A stretch of 7,022 nt of DNA from Planctomycetaceae bacterium (GCA_003503535.1 DOCI01000024.1:35858-42879), one strand, 5' to 3'. Shown: positions 1-6,220, numbered from the stretch's first letter. The notes: generated by a model from the letters alone, not told the origin. Numbers and translations: made by a program.

Positions 1-3
1 GCG

Positions 4-62
4 GAAGCCCCCGTAAGTCCAACGATTCGGGGGCTTCTATTCGAGAGCGCCCCCGCCACCCG
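4..62 (-). repeat. 59-bp G/C-armed repeat, copy A, 3' of the response regulator
   Basis: Read on the minus strand, this element begins with CGGGTGGC 23 bp after the regulator stop codon and ends with CGGGGGCTTC. GAAGCCCCCG (28-37 on the plus strand) pairs perfectly over 10 bp with CGGGGGCTTC (4-13), leaving a 14-nt loop. An upstream arm, CGGGGGC (49-55), can instead pair with the same middle arm. A second copy at 6121-6179 has the same span, the same 8-base head and GAAGCCCCC at the same offset, so the two are related. It behaves like a REP-type or terminator-like element; no T-run follows it within the window. Relatedness of the copies is seen directly; the role is inferred. Confidence 0.7.
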
Positions 63-85
63 TCGGTTTACAATTTGAACTTGGT

Positions 86-1474
86 TTAGCTGTTACATTT
101 TTCGAAAGTGATTTCGAACTTCTTCATTTTCTTGTACAGCGTGGTGCGATTCACGCCGAGCATTTTGGCGGTTTGCTGTCGGTTCCAGCCGTGGGCTTCG
201 AGGGCTTCGATCAGGATTTGTCGTTCTGGATTGGCCAGGGCCGATTTCAGATTGTTGCCTGCAAAGTGAGCGGCGACGTTGCCGGCGTCGATCTGCTTGT
301 GAATCGAATCGGGCAAATCGTTGACGGTAATGCGTTTGCTGTTGGAGAGGACGACCGCACGTTCAATCACATTGACGAGTTCGCGAACGTTGCCCGGCCA
401 GGAATAACGCTGCATCAGTTGAATGGCATCGTCGTCAATGCCCTCCATTTGTTTGCCAACCTGTTCAATGAAATGTTGCAGATAATGCTCGGCCAGCAGA
501 GGGATATCTCCGACACGTTCCCTCAACGGTGGTTGAGTCAGCGAGATGACGTTGATTCGATAATAGAGATCCTGACGAAATTTTCCTTCAGCGACCATCT
601 GTTCGAGATTTTCGTTCGTCGCGAGCACGAGACGGCAATCGACTTTGTGAGTTTTTGTGCCGCCGACTGCTTCGAATTCACGATCCTGCAACACTCGCAA
701 CAGTTTGACTTGAAGCTGCTGAGACGCGGTTGCGATTTCATCAAGGAAAATTGTTCCGCCATCGGCTTGCAGGAATTTTCCCATTTTATCGTGAGAGGCT
801 CCTGTGAAGGCTCCCTGGACGTGTCCGAACAGTTCACTTTCGAGTAGGGAATCCGGCAGGGCTCCACAGGCGACTTCAACGAAAGGTTTGTCACGGCGAT
901 CGCTCAAGTGATGTATCGAGCGGGCGGTCATTGTTTTTCCGGTACCGTTCTCGCCAAGAATGAGGACCGTTGTGCGCGTCTCGGCTACACTTTCGATCAG
1001 GTCGAACATCTTCGACATTTTGTAGTCGCGGCCAATGATATTACCGAGACCGTATTTTTGATCGAGTTGAGCTTTGAGCTGCTTGTTTTCTTCGACGATT
1101 TTCCGCTGGCCGAGAGCGCGTTGAATCGAGAGATTCAGTTCGTCATCGATGACCGGTTTGGTCAGATAGTCAAACGCACCGATACGTATCGCTTCGACGG
1201 CACTTTCAATGGTGCCGTAACCGGTGAGCATAATGATGGCCGTTTCCGGCTGATTTTTCGAAGCCCATTCGAGCAGATGAAAACCATCCTGGTCAGGCAG
1301 ATTGACATCACAGACGACACATTCGAACGGGAATTCCTGCATCCGCTCGATAGCCGAGTGGCAATTGCCTGCGGTTTCCGTGCGATAGCCGAGGCGACGT
1401 AAGTAGTCTGCCATCGCTTCGAGTATGTGACGATCATCATCAACGATCAGTAACGATCCCAGTGAATTCTTCAT
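86..1474 (-). CDS. NtrC-family sigma-54-dependent response regulator
   Basis: A 462-residue transcriptional activator of the two-component type: a receiver, an AAA+ ATPase that remodels sigma-54 RNA polymerase, and a DNA-binding tail. The receiver (about 7-120) has the acidic pocket D12-D13-D14, phosphoacceptor D56, T84 and K106. The ATPase (about 145-380) has Walker A GENGTGKT (174-181; the family usually has S and E at the two variable places), the sigma-54 contact loop GAFTGA (221-226), Walker B FLDEI (243-247), arginines R300 and R306 in the finger region, and WPGNVREL. A Fis-type helix-turn-helix lies near 432-453. The frame is open upstream to 1537, but the ATG at 1474 is preferred: it directly precedes the receiver fold and has a GAGAG-type ribosome site just upstream. 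No histidine kinase is visible, so its signal and targets are unknown. A related repeat element follows the stop codon. Confidence 0.95.
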   Translation of the reverse strand: MKNSLGSLLIVDDDRHILEAMADYLRRLGYRTETAGNCHSAIERMQEFPFECVVCDVNLPDQDGFHLLEWASKNQPETAIIMLTGYGTIESAVEAIRIGAFDYLTKPVIDDELNLSIQRALGQRKIVEENKQLKAQLDQKYGLGNIIGRDYKMSKMFDLIESVAETRTTVLILGENGTGKTMTARSIHHLSDRRDKPFVEVACGALPDSLLESELFGHVQGAFTGASHDKMGKFLQADGGTIFLDEIATASQQLQVKLLRVLQDREFEAVGGTKTHKVDCRLVLATNENLEQMVAEGKFRQDLYYRINVISLTQPPLRERVGDIPLLAEHYLQHFIEQVGKQMEGIDDDAIQLMQRYSWPGNVRELVNVIERAVVLSNSKRITVNDLPDSIHKQIDAGNVAAHFAGNNLKSALANPERQILIEALEAHGWNRQQTAKMLGVNRTTLYKKMKKFEITFEKCNS

Positions 1475-1494
1475 AGTCTCTCTCAGCTCTCTAT

Positions 1495-1514
1495 AACATT
1501 TCAAATTAAATGTT
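1495..1514. promoter_or_regulatory. AT-rich dyad AACATTT-N6-AAATGTT before the regulator start
   Basis: Perfect 7-bp arms (1495-1501 and 1508-1514) flank a 6-base spacer; the centre lies about 30 bp upstream of the regulator ATG. The size and symmetry suit a dimeric DNA-binding protein, so an operator, possibly autoregulatory, is plausible. It could also form a weak stem in the leader RNA. The dyad is seen directly; binding is inferred. Confidence 0.4.
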
Positions 1515-1538
1515 CCGCGTATTGCCGGAGCAAACACC

Positions 1539-1590
1539 GCATTTCAAGGCAATCATCGCGCTTGCGATGGCTCATTGCATTTTGAAATGC
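1539..1590. repeat. 52-nt nested imperfect hairpin upstream of the regulator
   Basis: Three nested perfect stems share one axis: GCATTTCAA (1539-1547) with TTGAAATGC (1582-1590), GCAAT (1549-1553) with ATTGC (1574-1578), and CATCGC (1554-1559) with GCGATG (1564-1569), closing on a GCTT tetraloop. That is 20 base pairs in 52 bases, with a single unpaired base on one side and two small bulges on the other. There is no T-run on either side, so it is not a simple intrinsic terminator. It lies 65 bp upstream of the regulator ATG and could sit in its leader RNA or be a small palindromic repeat. Confidence 0.55.
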
Positions 1591-1741
1591 TCTGACCAGC
1601 GAGACTGGAATCTCCCGATCTGCGGATTTGCGTCGATCAGGATTGCCGTTGATCTTTAGTCACGACAGTTCGCTGATGCGAATGCAAATTCCTATCAATC
1701 GATTTCAGCCGCCAGTGCGGTTTGGTATTGAATGGTTGCGA

Positions 1742-1762
1742 CAGGCAATCTCGGATTGCCTG
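1742..1762. promoter_or_regulatory. 9-bp inverted repeat CAGGCAATC-TCG-GATTGCCTG
   Basis: The arms at 1742-1750 and 1754-1762 are perfectly complementary around a 3-base TCG centre. It lies in the gene-free region between the divergent regulator and stress gene. The 21-bp length with short centre suits a protein operator; as RNA it would be a very tight hairpin. Half-site strings GGCAATC and GATTGCC also occur singly near 1548 and 1641. The function is inferred only. Confidence 0.4.
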
Positions 1763-1960
1763 CTGCTGAGAGCGTTAAGAGGGTATTCAAATCTAGAACA
1801 CACGTTGCCGGTCGGCATCAAAATTGATCAGAATCGTTGAGTTTCAACAACCGGTTTTTTCGCCGGACTGATAGAATCGCTATAACTGGAACTGGGAAAG
1901 CCGATTACTGGCGAAACTTCAGCAATTTCCCTCAAGCGGGGGCGAACTTTGTCCAGTTCT

Positions 1961-1980
1961 CAATTGATGCTTCATCATTG
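1961..1980. repeat. Small stem-loop with one bulge
   Basis: TGATG (1965-1969) pairs with CATCA (1973-1977) around a CTT loop, and CAA (1961-1963) pairs with TTG (1978-1980) past one bulged T. It is short and may be chance, but it adds to the cluster of dyads in this gap. Confidence 0.25.
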
Positions 1981-2073
1981 CCTCGGTATTGATTACTATG
2001 GAATCATGGTTACATTCCTGGAAAACTAACCTTAAAAAAAGTCACGGCTATTCCTGATGAAAATTCCCGAAGC

Positions 2074-2099
2074 CCTCTGGACACTGGCCTCTGGACACT
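2074..2099. repeat. 12-bp tandem direct repeat CCTCTGGACACT upstream of the stress gene
   Basis: Two exact copies (2074-2085 and 2088-2099) are separated by GG, giving a 14-bp period. The second copy ends 47 bp before the stress-protein ATG, where an activator or repressor site would lie. It may be a paired binding site or the trace of a slippage duplication; the sequence does not distinguish these. Confidence 0.5.
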
Positions 2100-2131
2100 A
2101 ACACTCTTAAAAACTTCAAACGCTCGACATC

Positions 2132-2137
2132 GAAGGA
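2132..2137 (+). promoter_or_regulatory. Ribosome binding site of the universal stress protein
   Basis: GAAGGA lies 9 bases upstream of the ATG at 2147 and fixes that start. Confidence 0.6.
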
Positions 2138-2146
2138 CGCAGACTC

Positions 2147-3100
2147 ATGATCTCATTGGCAAAAATTCTGGTAGGTGTGGATTTGTCTCACGCAGATCGA
2201 CTGATCAGTCACGATTTGTCCGATCAATGCGAGCAAGCCGTCAAAAAGGCAATTGAACTGGCCAAAGCTGGCGGTGGAGAACTGACATTCTTTGCGGCAA
2301 TCGATATCTCGGAACAGGCACTGCATCTGATTGAAACCGATGATGACAGTGGCAAAAAATCGACTGTTGAAGTCGAAGCCGAGGAAGTACTTGGCCAGTT
2401 CGTAGCAAGAGCGTCCGAAGCTGGCGTGAAAGCTGACTTCAGTATTGCCTTTGGAGCCAGTTGGGAAAAGACAATCCAGGAAGTTCTCAAGAACAATCAC
2501 ACTCTGGTTGTAATTGGCCGGAAGTCTAAGACGACAATTTCAAATTTCTTCTTTGGTCGTACCGCTGTCAAACTGCTGCGAAAATGCCCGGTTCCCGTGT
2601 ATGTGGCCAAGCCGGATCCTGTTCGACCCGTCGAAAGTATTCTGGTCGCAGACGACTTCGCTGAAATCGGGGAAGACCTGCTCGATGCGGGCGTTCAGTT
2701 TGCCAAAGCTCTCGATACCCGCCTGCATGTCGTGCATGTGGTGGAATCGGGAGATGACTACAAACTGGCAGGCAGCGGAATTGCCCGGGAAGATCTCGAC
2801 AAATTGCATAACGAAGAACTCGAACAGGCCAATACGATTGCAGCCGACCGACTTTCCCGCACCGATGCGCGAACGATTCCCCAGGGAACTATGGTCCACA
2901 TCGAAAAAGGGACGGCTGAAAACGTGATCGGCAAGTTACTTCGTGAACACGAAATCGATTTGTTGATCATGGGAACCAACGGCCGCACCGGGTTTTCTGC
3001 CATGATGATGGGCAATACTGCCGAACGCGTCCTGGCCGACCTGGATTGCTCTCTACTGGCGATTAAGCCCCGAGATTTCCGGTGTTCTGTCAAAGCCTGA
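2147..3100 (+). CDS. Tandem-domain universal stress protein (UspE-like)
   Basis: A 317-residue cytoplasmic protein made of two Usp folds, about 4-156 and 160-309. Each starts with a typical first strand (AKILVGVD; ESILVADDF) and ends with the family's closing strand (CPVPVYVAKP; CSLLAIKPRDF). The second half keeps most of the ATP-binding loop G-x2-G-x9-G-(S/T), as G276, G279, G289, but with N290 in the last place followed by T291. In the first half the equivalent loop (124-139) keeps only the outer glycines G124 and G137, having S127 in place of the second glycine, so nucleotide binding there is doubtful. Family members respond to starvation, oxidative or energy stress, often as nucleotide-dependent scaffolds. 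The gene stands alone, divergent from the sigma-54 regulator, with a good ribosome site and a tandem repeat upstream; shared control is possible but unproven. Confidence 0.9.
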   Translation: MISLAKILVGVDLSHADRLISHDLSDQCEQAVKKAIELAKAGGGELTFFAAIDISEQALHLIETDDDSGKKSTVEVEAEEVLGQFVARASEAGVKADFSIAFGASWEKTIQEVLKNNHTLVVIGRKSKTTISNFFFGRTAVKLLRKCPVPVYVAKPDPVRPVESILVADDFAEIGEDLLDAGVQFAKALDTRLHVVHVVESGDDYKLAGSGIAREDLDKLHNEELEQANTIAADRLSRTDARTIPQGTMVHIEKGTAENVIGKLLREHEIDLLIMGTNGRTGFSAMMMGNTAERVLADLDCSLLAIKPRDFRCSVKA

Positions 3101-3175
3101 GAACGATTCGTACTAACGGATCGAGCTGCTGACAAAATATCTCAGGACTTTTACGTCTTCTCTCATTGATCCAGA

Positions 3176-3242
3176 CATGCTTGCGCGTGAAACTGAACGC
3201 TGTGCTCATTATGATGCACATGCCGCAAGCATGATGGTTTTT
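3176..3242 (+). terminator. Long-loop hairpin with T-run after the stress gene
   Basis: CATGCTTGCG (3176-3185) pairs perfectly with CGCAAGCATG (3224-3233). Inside the 38-nt loop TGTGC (3201-3205) pairs with GCACA (3216-3220). Five bases after the outer stem comes TTTTTC. It lies 75 bp after the stress-protein stop, so it may end that transcript, though the large loop is unusual for an intrinsic terminator. Confidence 0.4.
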
Positions 3243-3250
3243 CTTGATTT

Positions 3251-3262
3251 CGCCGTTCGGCG
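3251..3262. repeat. Short GC hairpin CGCCG-TT-CGGCG upstream of the symporter
   Basis: A compact 12-base dyad (more realistically CGCC/GGCG with a four-base loop) is followed by GTTTAAG. It lies 69 bp before the symporter start, in the likely promoter or leader. It could be a second weak terminator stem or a leader structure. Confidence 0.3.
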
Positions 3263-3316
3263 GTTTAAGCGGTTCGTGCTTGTCAAATTCATATCGCATT
3301 GGTTTCTACCTGCTTC

Positions 3317-3322
3317 GAGAGG
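3317..3322 (+). promoter_or_regulatory. Ribosome binding site that selects a TTG start
   Basis: GAGAGG lies 9 bases before the TTG at 3332. The frame has no ATG until well inside the second membrane segment, and the TTG at 3299 has no such site, so this motif decides the start of the symporter. Confidence 0.6.
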
Positions 3323-3331
3323 CTGAGTCAT

Positions 3332-4972
3332 TTGGATATTGTCACCATTATCTCATTCCTGTTTTTTACCGGACTGGTCGGTTTCCTCACCTGGATCATC
3401 ACGCGGAAAGATGATCATGAAAGCACGCAGGGGTATTTCCTGGCAGGAAGATCTCTCAGTTTTCCACTGATTGCCGGCTCGCTCCTGCTGACAAATCTCT
3501 CGACCGAGCAGATGGTGGGATTAAATGGAGCCGCCTTCAACGATGGCCTTTGTGTGATGGTTTGGGAAGTGGTGTGCGTGGTCGCCCTGGTCTTCATGGC
3601 CTGGTTTTTCCTGCCACGCTTTCTCAAAAGTGGTGTCGCGACCGTGCCTCAATATCTGGAGATCCGCTTTGATCATCAGACCCAGCTGATTACGAATCTC
3701 ATTTTCCTGCTCGCTTACGTCGGAATTCTATTGCCGATCATTCTTTACTCAGGTGCGACGGGAATGATCGGTATTCTCGACATTCCTTCGATGCTCGGGA
3801 CCCTTCCCGAGCAAATGGGAATGGCTCCCGGCACAATGGCATTGTGGCTGATTGTCTGGGCCGTTGGGATTATCGGTTCGATTTACGCCTTGTTCGGTGG
3901 ACTCAGAACCGTCGCAGTCTCTGATACCATCAATGGGATTGGACTTCTGATCGGCGGTTTTCTGATTACTGGTTTTGCATTGGCAAGCATGGGGGGAGAT
4001 GGAGGGATCACGGCTGGATTCAACACGCTGGTCGAAGAGCAACGTTCCCGTTTCAACTCCGTTGGTGGCCCGAAATCCTCAGTTCCCTTTGCGACAATTT
4101 TTTCAGGGATTTTTCTACTGAATCTGTTTTACTGGACGACGAATCAACAAATTATTCAACGGACATTTGGCGCGAGCAGCCTGGCTGAAGGTCAGAAGGG
4201 AGTTTTATTAACAGGGGCTTTGAAGCTGTTAGGGCCACTGTATCTGGTAATTCCCGGTATGATCGCCTTTTCCATATTCGCAGGGCAAGACATTAAGGCT
4301 GACCACGCTTATGGATTGCTCGTGAATAAAGTACTGCCGGCTCCCCTGACAGGCTTTTTCGCGGCGGCCATGATTGGTGCGATTCTCTCCAGTTTCAACT
4401 CGGCTCTTAACAGCGCCTGTACTCTGTTCAGCCTCGGTCTCTATAAGAACGTGTTCGTGCCAGAAGCCACCGAAGAACAGGTGGTTCGCAGCGGGAAACT
4501 TTTTGGTTGGATAGTTGCCGTCGCTGCGATGTCAATTGCCCCGCTACTCGCCAATACCTCAAGCATTTTTGGCTATCTTCAGAAAATGAACGGGATGTAT
4601 TTCATCCCCATTTTTGCCGTTGTGCTGGTTGGTATGCTGACGAAAAGAGTGCCGGCTTTTGCTGCTAAATTAGCATTGATCGTTGGCTTTGTCCTGATCG
4701 CGACCGGCTATTTTGTGTCTCCTTTCGACAAGATTGTCGCATCGATGCACGAGTTCAATTTCCTCGGCATCGTCTTCAGCTGGTTGATCATTCTGATGCT
4801 TGTCATCGGGGAAATCTCTCCCCGTGAAACCGAGTTTATTCAGGAAGACGTTGGCGCCGTCGATATGACCCCCTGGAAATTTGCAAAGCCTGTCGGATTG
4901 ATTTTGATCGCGATCGTCTTCACGATTTACGCCAGTTTCGCCGACTTCAGTGTGCTGGTTCCTACTCCATAA
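3332..4972 (+). CDS. SSS-family sodium:solute symporter, YidK-like, probable sugar importer
   Basis: A 546-residue inner-membrane transporter of the solute:sodium symporter family with about 14 hydrophobic segments, the usual count for SGLT-type members. From memory it closely resembles E. coli YidK through most of its length: GYFLAGRSL followed by [12 protein letters not shown] near 35-65, LPIILYSGA near 134-142, SDTINGIGL near 197-205, [11 protein letters not shown] near 267-277, and [10 protein letters not shown] near 353-362. The serine pair 353-354 falls where SGLT-type proteins place Na2-site hydroxyls, and the NQ-x-I-x-QR stretch lies in a segment lining the sugar path. The substrate cannot be read from sequence; a monosaccharide is favoured because galM follows after 19 bp with its own ribosome site. 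The start is TTG at 3332, chosen for its ribosome site; the frame is open upstream to another TTG at 3299. Confidence 0.92.
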   Translation: MDIVTIISFLFFTGLVGFLTWIITRKDDHESTQGYFLAGRSLSFPLIAGSLLLTNLSTEQMVGLNGAAFNDGLCVMVWEVVCVVALVFMAWFFLPRFLKSGVATVPQYLEIRFDHQTQLITNLIFLLAYVGILLPIILYSGATGMIGILDIPSMLGTLPEQMGMAPGTMALWLIVWAVGIIGSIYALFGGLRTVAVSDTINGIGLLIGGFLITGFALASMGGDGGITAGFNTLVEEQRSRFNSVGGPKSSVPFATIFSGIFLLNLFYWTTNQQIIQRTFGASSLAEGQKGVLLTGALKLLGPLYLVIPGMIAFSIFAGQDIKADHAYGLLVNKVLPAPLTGFFAAAMIGAILSSFNSALNSACTLFSLGLYKNVFVPEATEEQVVRSGKLFGWIVAVAAMSIAPLLANTSSIFGYLQKMNGMYFIPIFAVVLVGMLTKRVPAFAAKLALIVGFVLIATGYFVSPFDKIVASMHEFNFLGIVFSWLIILMLVIGEISPRETEFIQEDVGAVDMTPWKFAKPVGLILIAIVFTIYASFADFSVLVPTP

Positions 4973-4978
4973 TTCTCT

Positions 4979-4984
4979 GAGGAG
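4979..4984 (+). promoter_or_regulatory. Ribosome binding site of galM
   Basis: GAGGAG sits 7 bases before the ATG at 4992, between the symporter stop and the epimerase start. It supports this ATG over the in-frame ATG at 4950, which lies inside the symporter gene. Confidence 0.75.
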
Positions 4985-4991
4985 ACACCTG

Positions 4992-6104
4992 ATGAAATTA
5001 CAGATTCTGTTCCTGATGATGATCTTTCTGGGAGTTCCCCAAATGAGTTCGGCTGCGATTAAAACGGAAGATTTTGACAGCATCAAACTTTATACGCTCA
5101 AAAACGATTCCGGCATGACGGTGAAAATTACCAATTACGGAGCGATTATCACCTCAATTATCGTTCCCGACAAGAACGGCAAATCGGGCGATATCGCTTT
5201 AGGTTACAATCGGGTTGAAGACTACATCAACGCGGTCGACAAACCTTATTTCGGGGCGATTGTCGGACGTTACGGCAACCGGATTGCCAAAGGAGAATTT
5301 GAGATTGATGGCGAAACATATTCTCTGGCGGTGAATAATGGCGAGAATCATTTGCATGGGGGAACAATCGGATTTGATAAGGTTGTCTGGAATGCCGAGC
5401 CGAGGGAAGGCAAAGGCTGGCAGTCGCTCAAGTTGACTTATCTGGCTAAGGATAGGGAAGAAGGTTATCCCGGAAATCTGGAAGTCAGTGTCACATATAC
5501 GCTCAATAATAAGAACGAACTAAAGGTCGACTATCACGCGACCACCGATAAAGCGACGCACATCAACCTGACTCAGCACACCTACTTCAACCTCAAGGGA
5601 GAAGGCGAAGGCACGATTCTCGATCACGAGTTAATGCTCAACGCCAGCAAATATACTCCGACTGACTCTGGAGCAATCCCGACCGGCGAACTGGCCGAGG
5701 TGAAAGGGACTCCTTTCGATTTCACCGCAGCGAAAACAATCGGTCAAGAGATCGACGAGGACCATCAACAACTGATCTATGGGCTCGGTTATGATCACAA
5801 CTGGGTGATTGATCGTGAAGACGAAGAGGGACTGACTTTAGCCGCTCGTGTTCATGAACCGACGACGGGCCGAGTGATGGAAATTGAAACGACAGAACCG
5901 GGCATTCAATTCTATTGCGGCAACTTTCTGGATGGACGCCTGAAAGGAAAGTCGGGTAAACAGTATGTGAAACGAGGCGGTTTCTGTCTGGAAACGCAGC
6001 ATTATCCCGACAGTCCGAATCAGCCCAATTTCCCAAGTACATTGCTGAAACCGGGCGAAGAGTATGAAACGACGACAGTATTTCGATTCAGCACTTCAAA
6101 GTAA
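4992..6104 (+). CDS. galM: Exported aldose 1-epimerase (galactose mutarotase)
   Basis: A 370-residue mutarotase that interconverts alpha and beta anomers of aldoses such as galactose or glucose. Residues 1-22 form a signal peptide: K2, a hydrophobic core (4-16) and a likely cleavage site after S-A-A22, so the enzyme should act outside the cytoplasmic membrane. The mature part shows the family motifs in order: GRYGNRI (92-98, with substrate arginine R97), NHLHGG (119-124, H122), TQHTYFNL (194-201, H196, the expected general acid), YDHNW (267-271, D268) and LETQHYPDSPNQPNFP (333-348, E334, the expected catalytic base). All catalytic positions are present and the length is normal for a secreted family member. 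It follows the symporter by 19 bp, which indicates one operon for sugar capture. A 9-bp inverted repeat overlaps the stop codon. Confidence 0.95.
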   Translation: MKLQILFLMMIFLGVPQMSSAAIKTEDFDSIKLYTLKNDSGMTVKITNYGAIITSIIVPDKNGKSGDIALGYNRVEDYINAVDKPYFGAIVGRYGNRIAKGEFEIDGETYSLAVNNGENHLHGGTIGFDKVVWNAEPREGKGWQSLKLTYLAKDREEGYPGNLEVSVTYTLNNKNELKVDYHATTDKATHINLTQHTYFNLKGEGEGTILDHELMLNASKYTPTDSGAIPTGELAEVKGTPFDFTAAKTIGQEIDEDHQQLIYGLGYDHNWVIDREDEEGLTLAARVHEPTTGRVMEIETTEPGIQFYCGNFLDGRLKGKSGKQYVKRGGFCLETQHYPDSPNQPNFPSTLLKPGEEYETTTVFRFSTSK

Positions 6105-6117
6105 AACCTTACTTTGA
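6096..6117 (+). terminator. Hairpin overlapping the galM stop codon
   Basis: TCAAAGTAA (6096-6104) pairs perfectly over 9 bp with TTACTTTGA (6109-6117) around an AACC tetraloop. The stop codon TAA is the 3' end of the first arm. The stem is AT-rich and no T-run follows, so alone it is a poor intrinsic terminator. It may protect the mRNA 3' end together with the G/C-armed repeat four bases later. Confidence 0.4.
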
Positions 6118-6120
6118 TCC

Positions 6121-6179
6121 CGGGTGGCTGGGGTCGTAGCGCAGCGAAGCCCCCAGATCGTCGAATATTCCGGGGGCTC
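6121..6179 (+). repeat. 59-bp G/C-armed repeat, copy B, 3' of galM
   Basis: It starts with CGGGTGGC 17 bp after the galM stop and ends with CGGGGGCTC. AGCCCCC (6148-6154) pairs with GGGGGCT (6172-6178). Alternatively CTGGGG (6128-6133) pairs with CCCCAG (6151-6156), using the same C-run. Head, middle arm and overall span match copy A at 4-62, and both copies sit in sense orientation just after a gene. The loop contains a GAATATTC palindrome (6163-6170). The repeat relationship is seen directly; its function is inferred. Confidence 0.7.
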
Positions 6180-6191
6180 ATAGTAGTTTTT
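6148..6191 (+). terminator. Probable terminator of the symporter-galM operon
   Basis: The second stem of the repeat (6148-6154 with 6172-6178) is followed eight bases later by TTTTT (6187-6191). The gap before the T-run is longer than in a classical intrinsic terminator. On the minus strand no T-run follows, so it would act for the plus-strand operon only. Confidence 0.45.
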
Positions 6192-6220
6192 AATAATATT
6201 GAAGAAAAAGCACAGACATT

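Larger units (their letters stand above)
1475..2146. other. 672-bp divergent intergenic region without a supported gene
   Basis: This separates the minus-strand regulator from the plus-strand stress protein. The only sizeable open frame (1628-1840, plus) starts at TTG, lacks a good ribosome site and resembles nothing I recognise, so I do not call it. Non-coding structure is plentiful: dyads at 1495-1514, 1539-1590, 1742-1762 and 1961-1980, a small stem at 1836-1848 followed by an AACCGGTT palindrome and six Ts, and a 12-bp tandem repeat at 2074-2099. Scanning by eye for GG-N10-GC sigma-54 promoters gave only one weak plus-strand candidate near 1887-1901. The length is larger than two promoters need, so an unannotated small RNA or decayed gene is possible. 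Confidence 0.6.

Noticed and set aside
173..1402. Long plus-strand open frames opposite the response regulator
   Set aside because: They are antisense shadows; the minus-strand frame contains all receiver, AAA+ and helix-turn-helix motifs.
1628..1840. A 70-codon plus-strand open frame in the divergent region
   Set aside because: It begins with TTG, has no convincing ribosome site, resembles no family I know, and contains the 1742-1762 palindrome; most likely chance.
1887..1901. Possible sigma-54 promoter TGGAAC-N7-GC upstream of the stress gene
   Set aside because: The GG-N10-GC spacing fits, but the -12 block reads AAGC instead of TTGC, and it is about 245 bp from the start codon.
1989..2016. 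Possible sigma-70 promoter TTGATT-N16-TACATT before the stress gene
   Set aside because: Each hexamer matches the consensus at only four of six bases, and promoter rules in planctomycetes are poorly defined; not enough to call.
3090..3299. A 69-codon minus-strand open frame between stress gene and symporter
   Set aside because: It overlaps the stress-gene end and is made largely of the two hairpins; no recognisable protein features.
4950..4991. Longer galM start at the in-frame ATG 4950
   Set aside because: It lies inside the symporter gene, has no ribosome site, and would spoil the clear signal peptide beginning at 4992.
4670..5086. A 138-codon minus-strand open frame across the symporter-galM junction
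   Set aside because: It is antisense to two well-supported genes and is low in hydrophobic structure; composition is that of a shadow frame.
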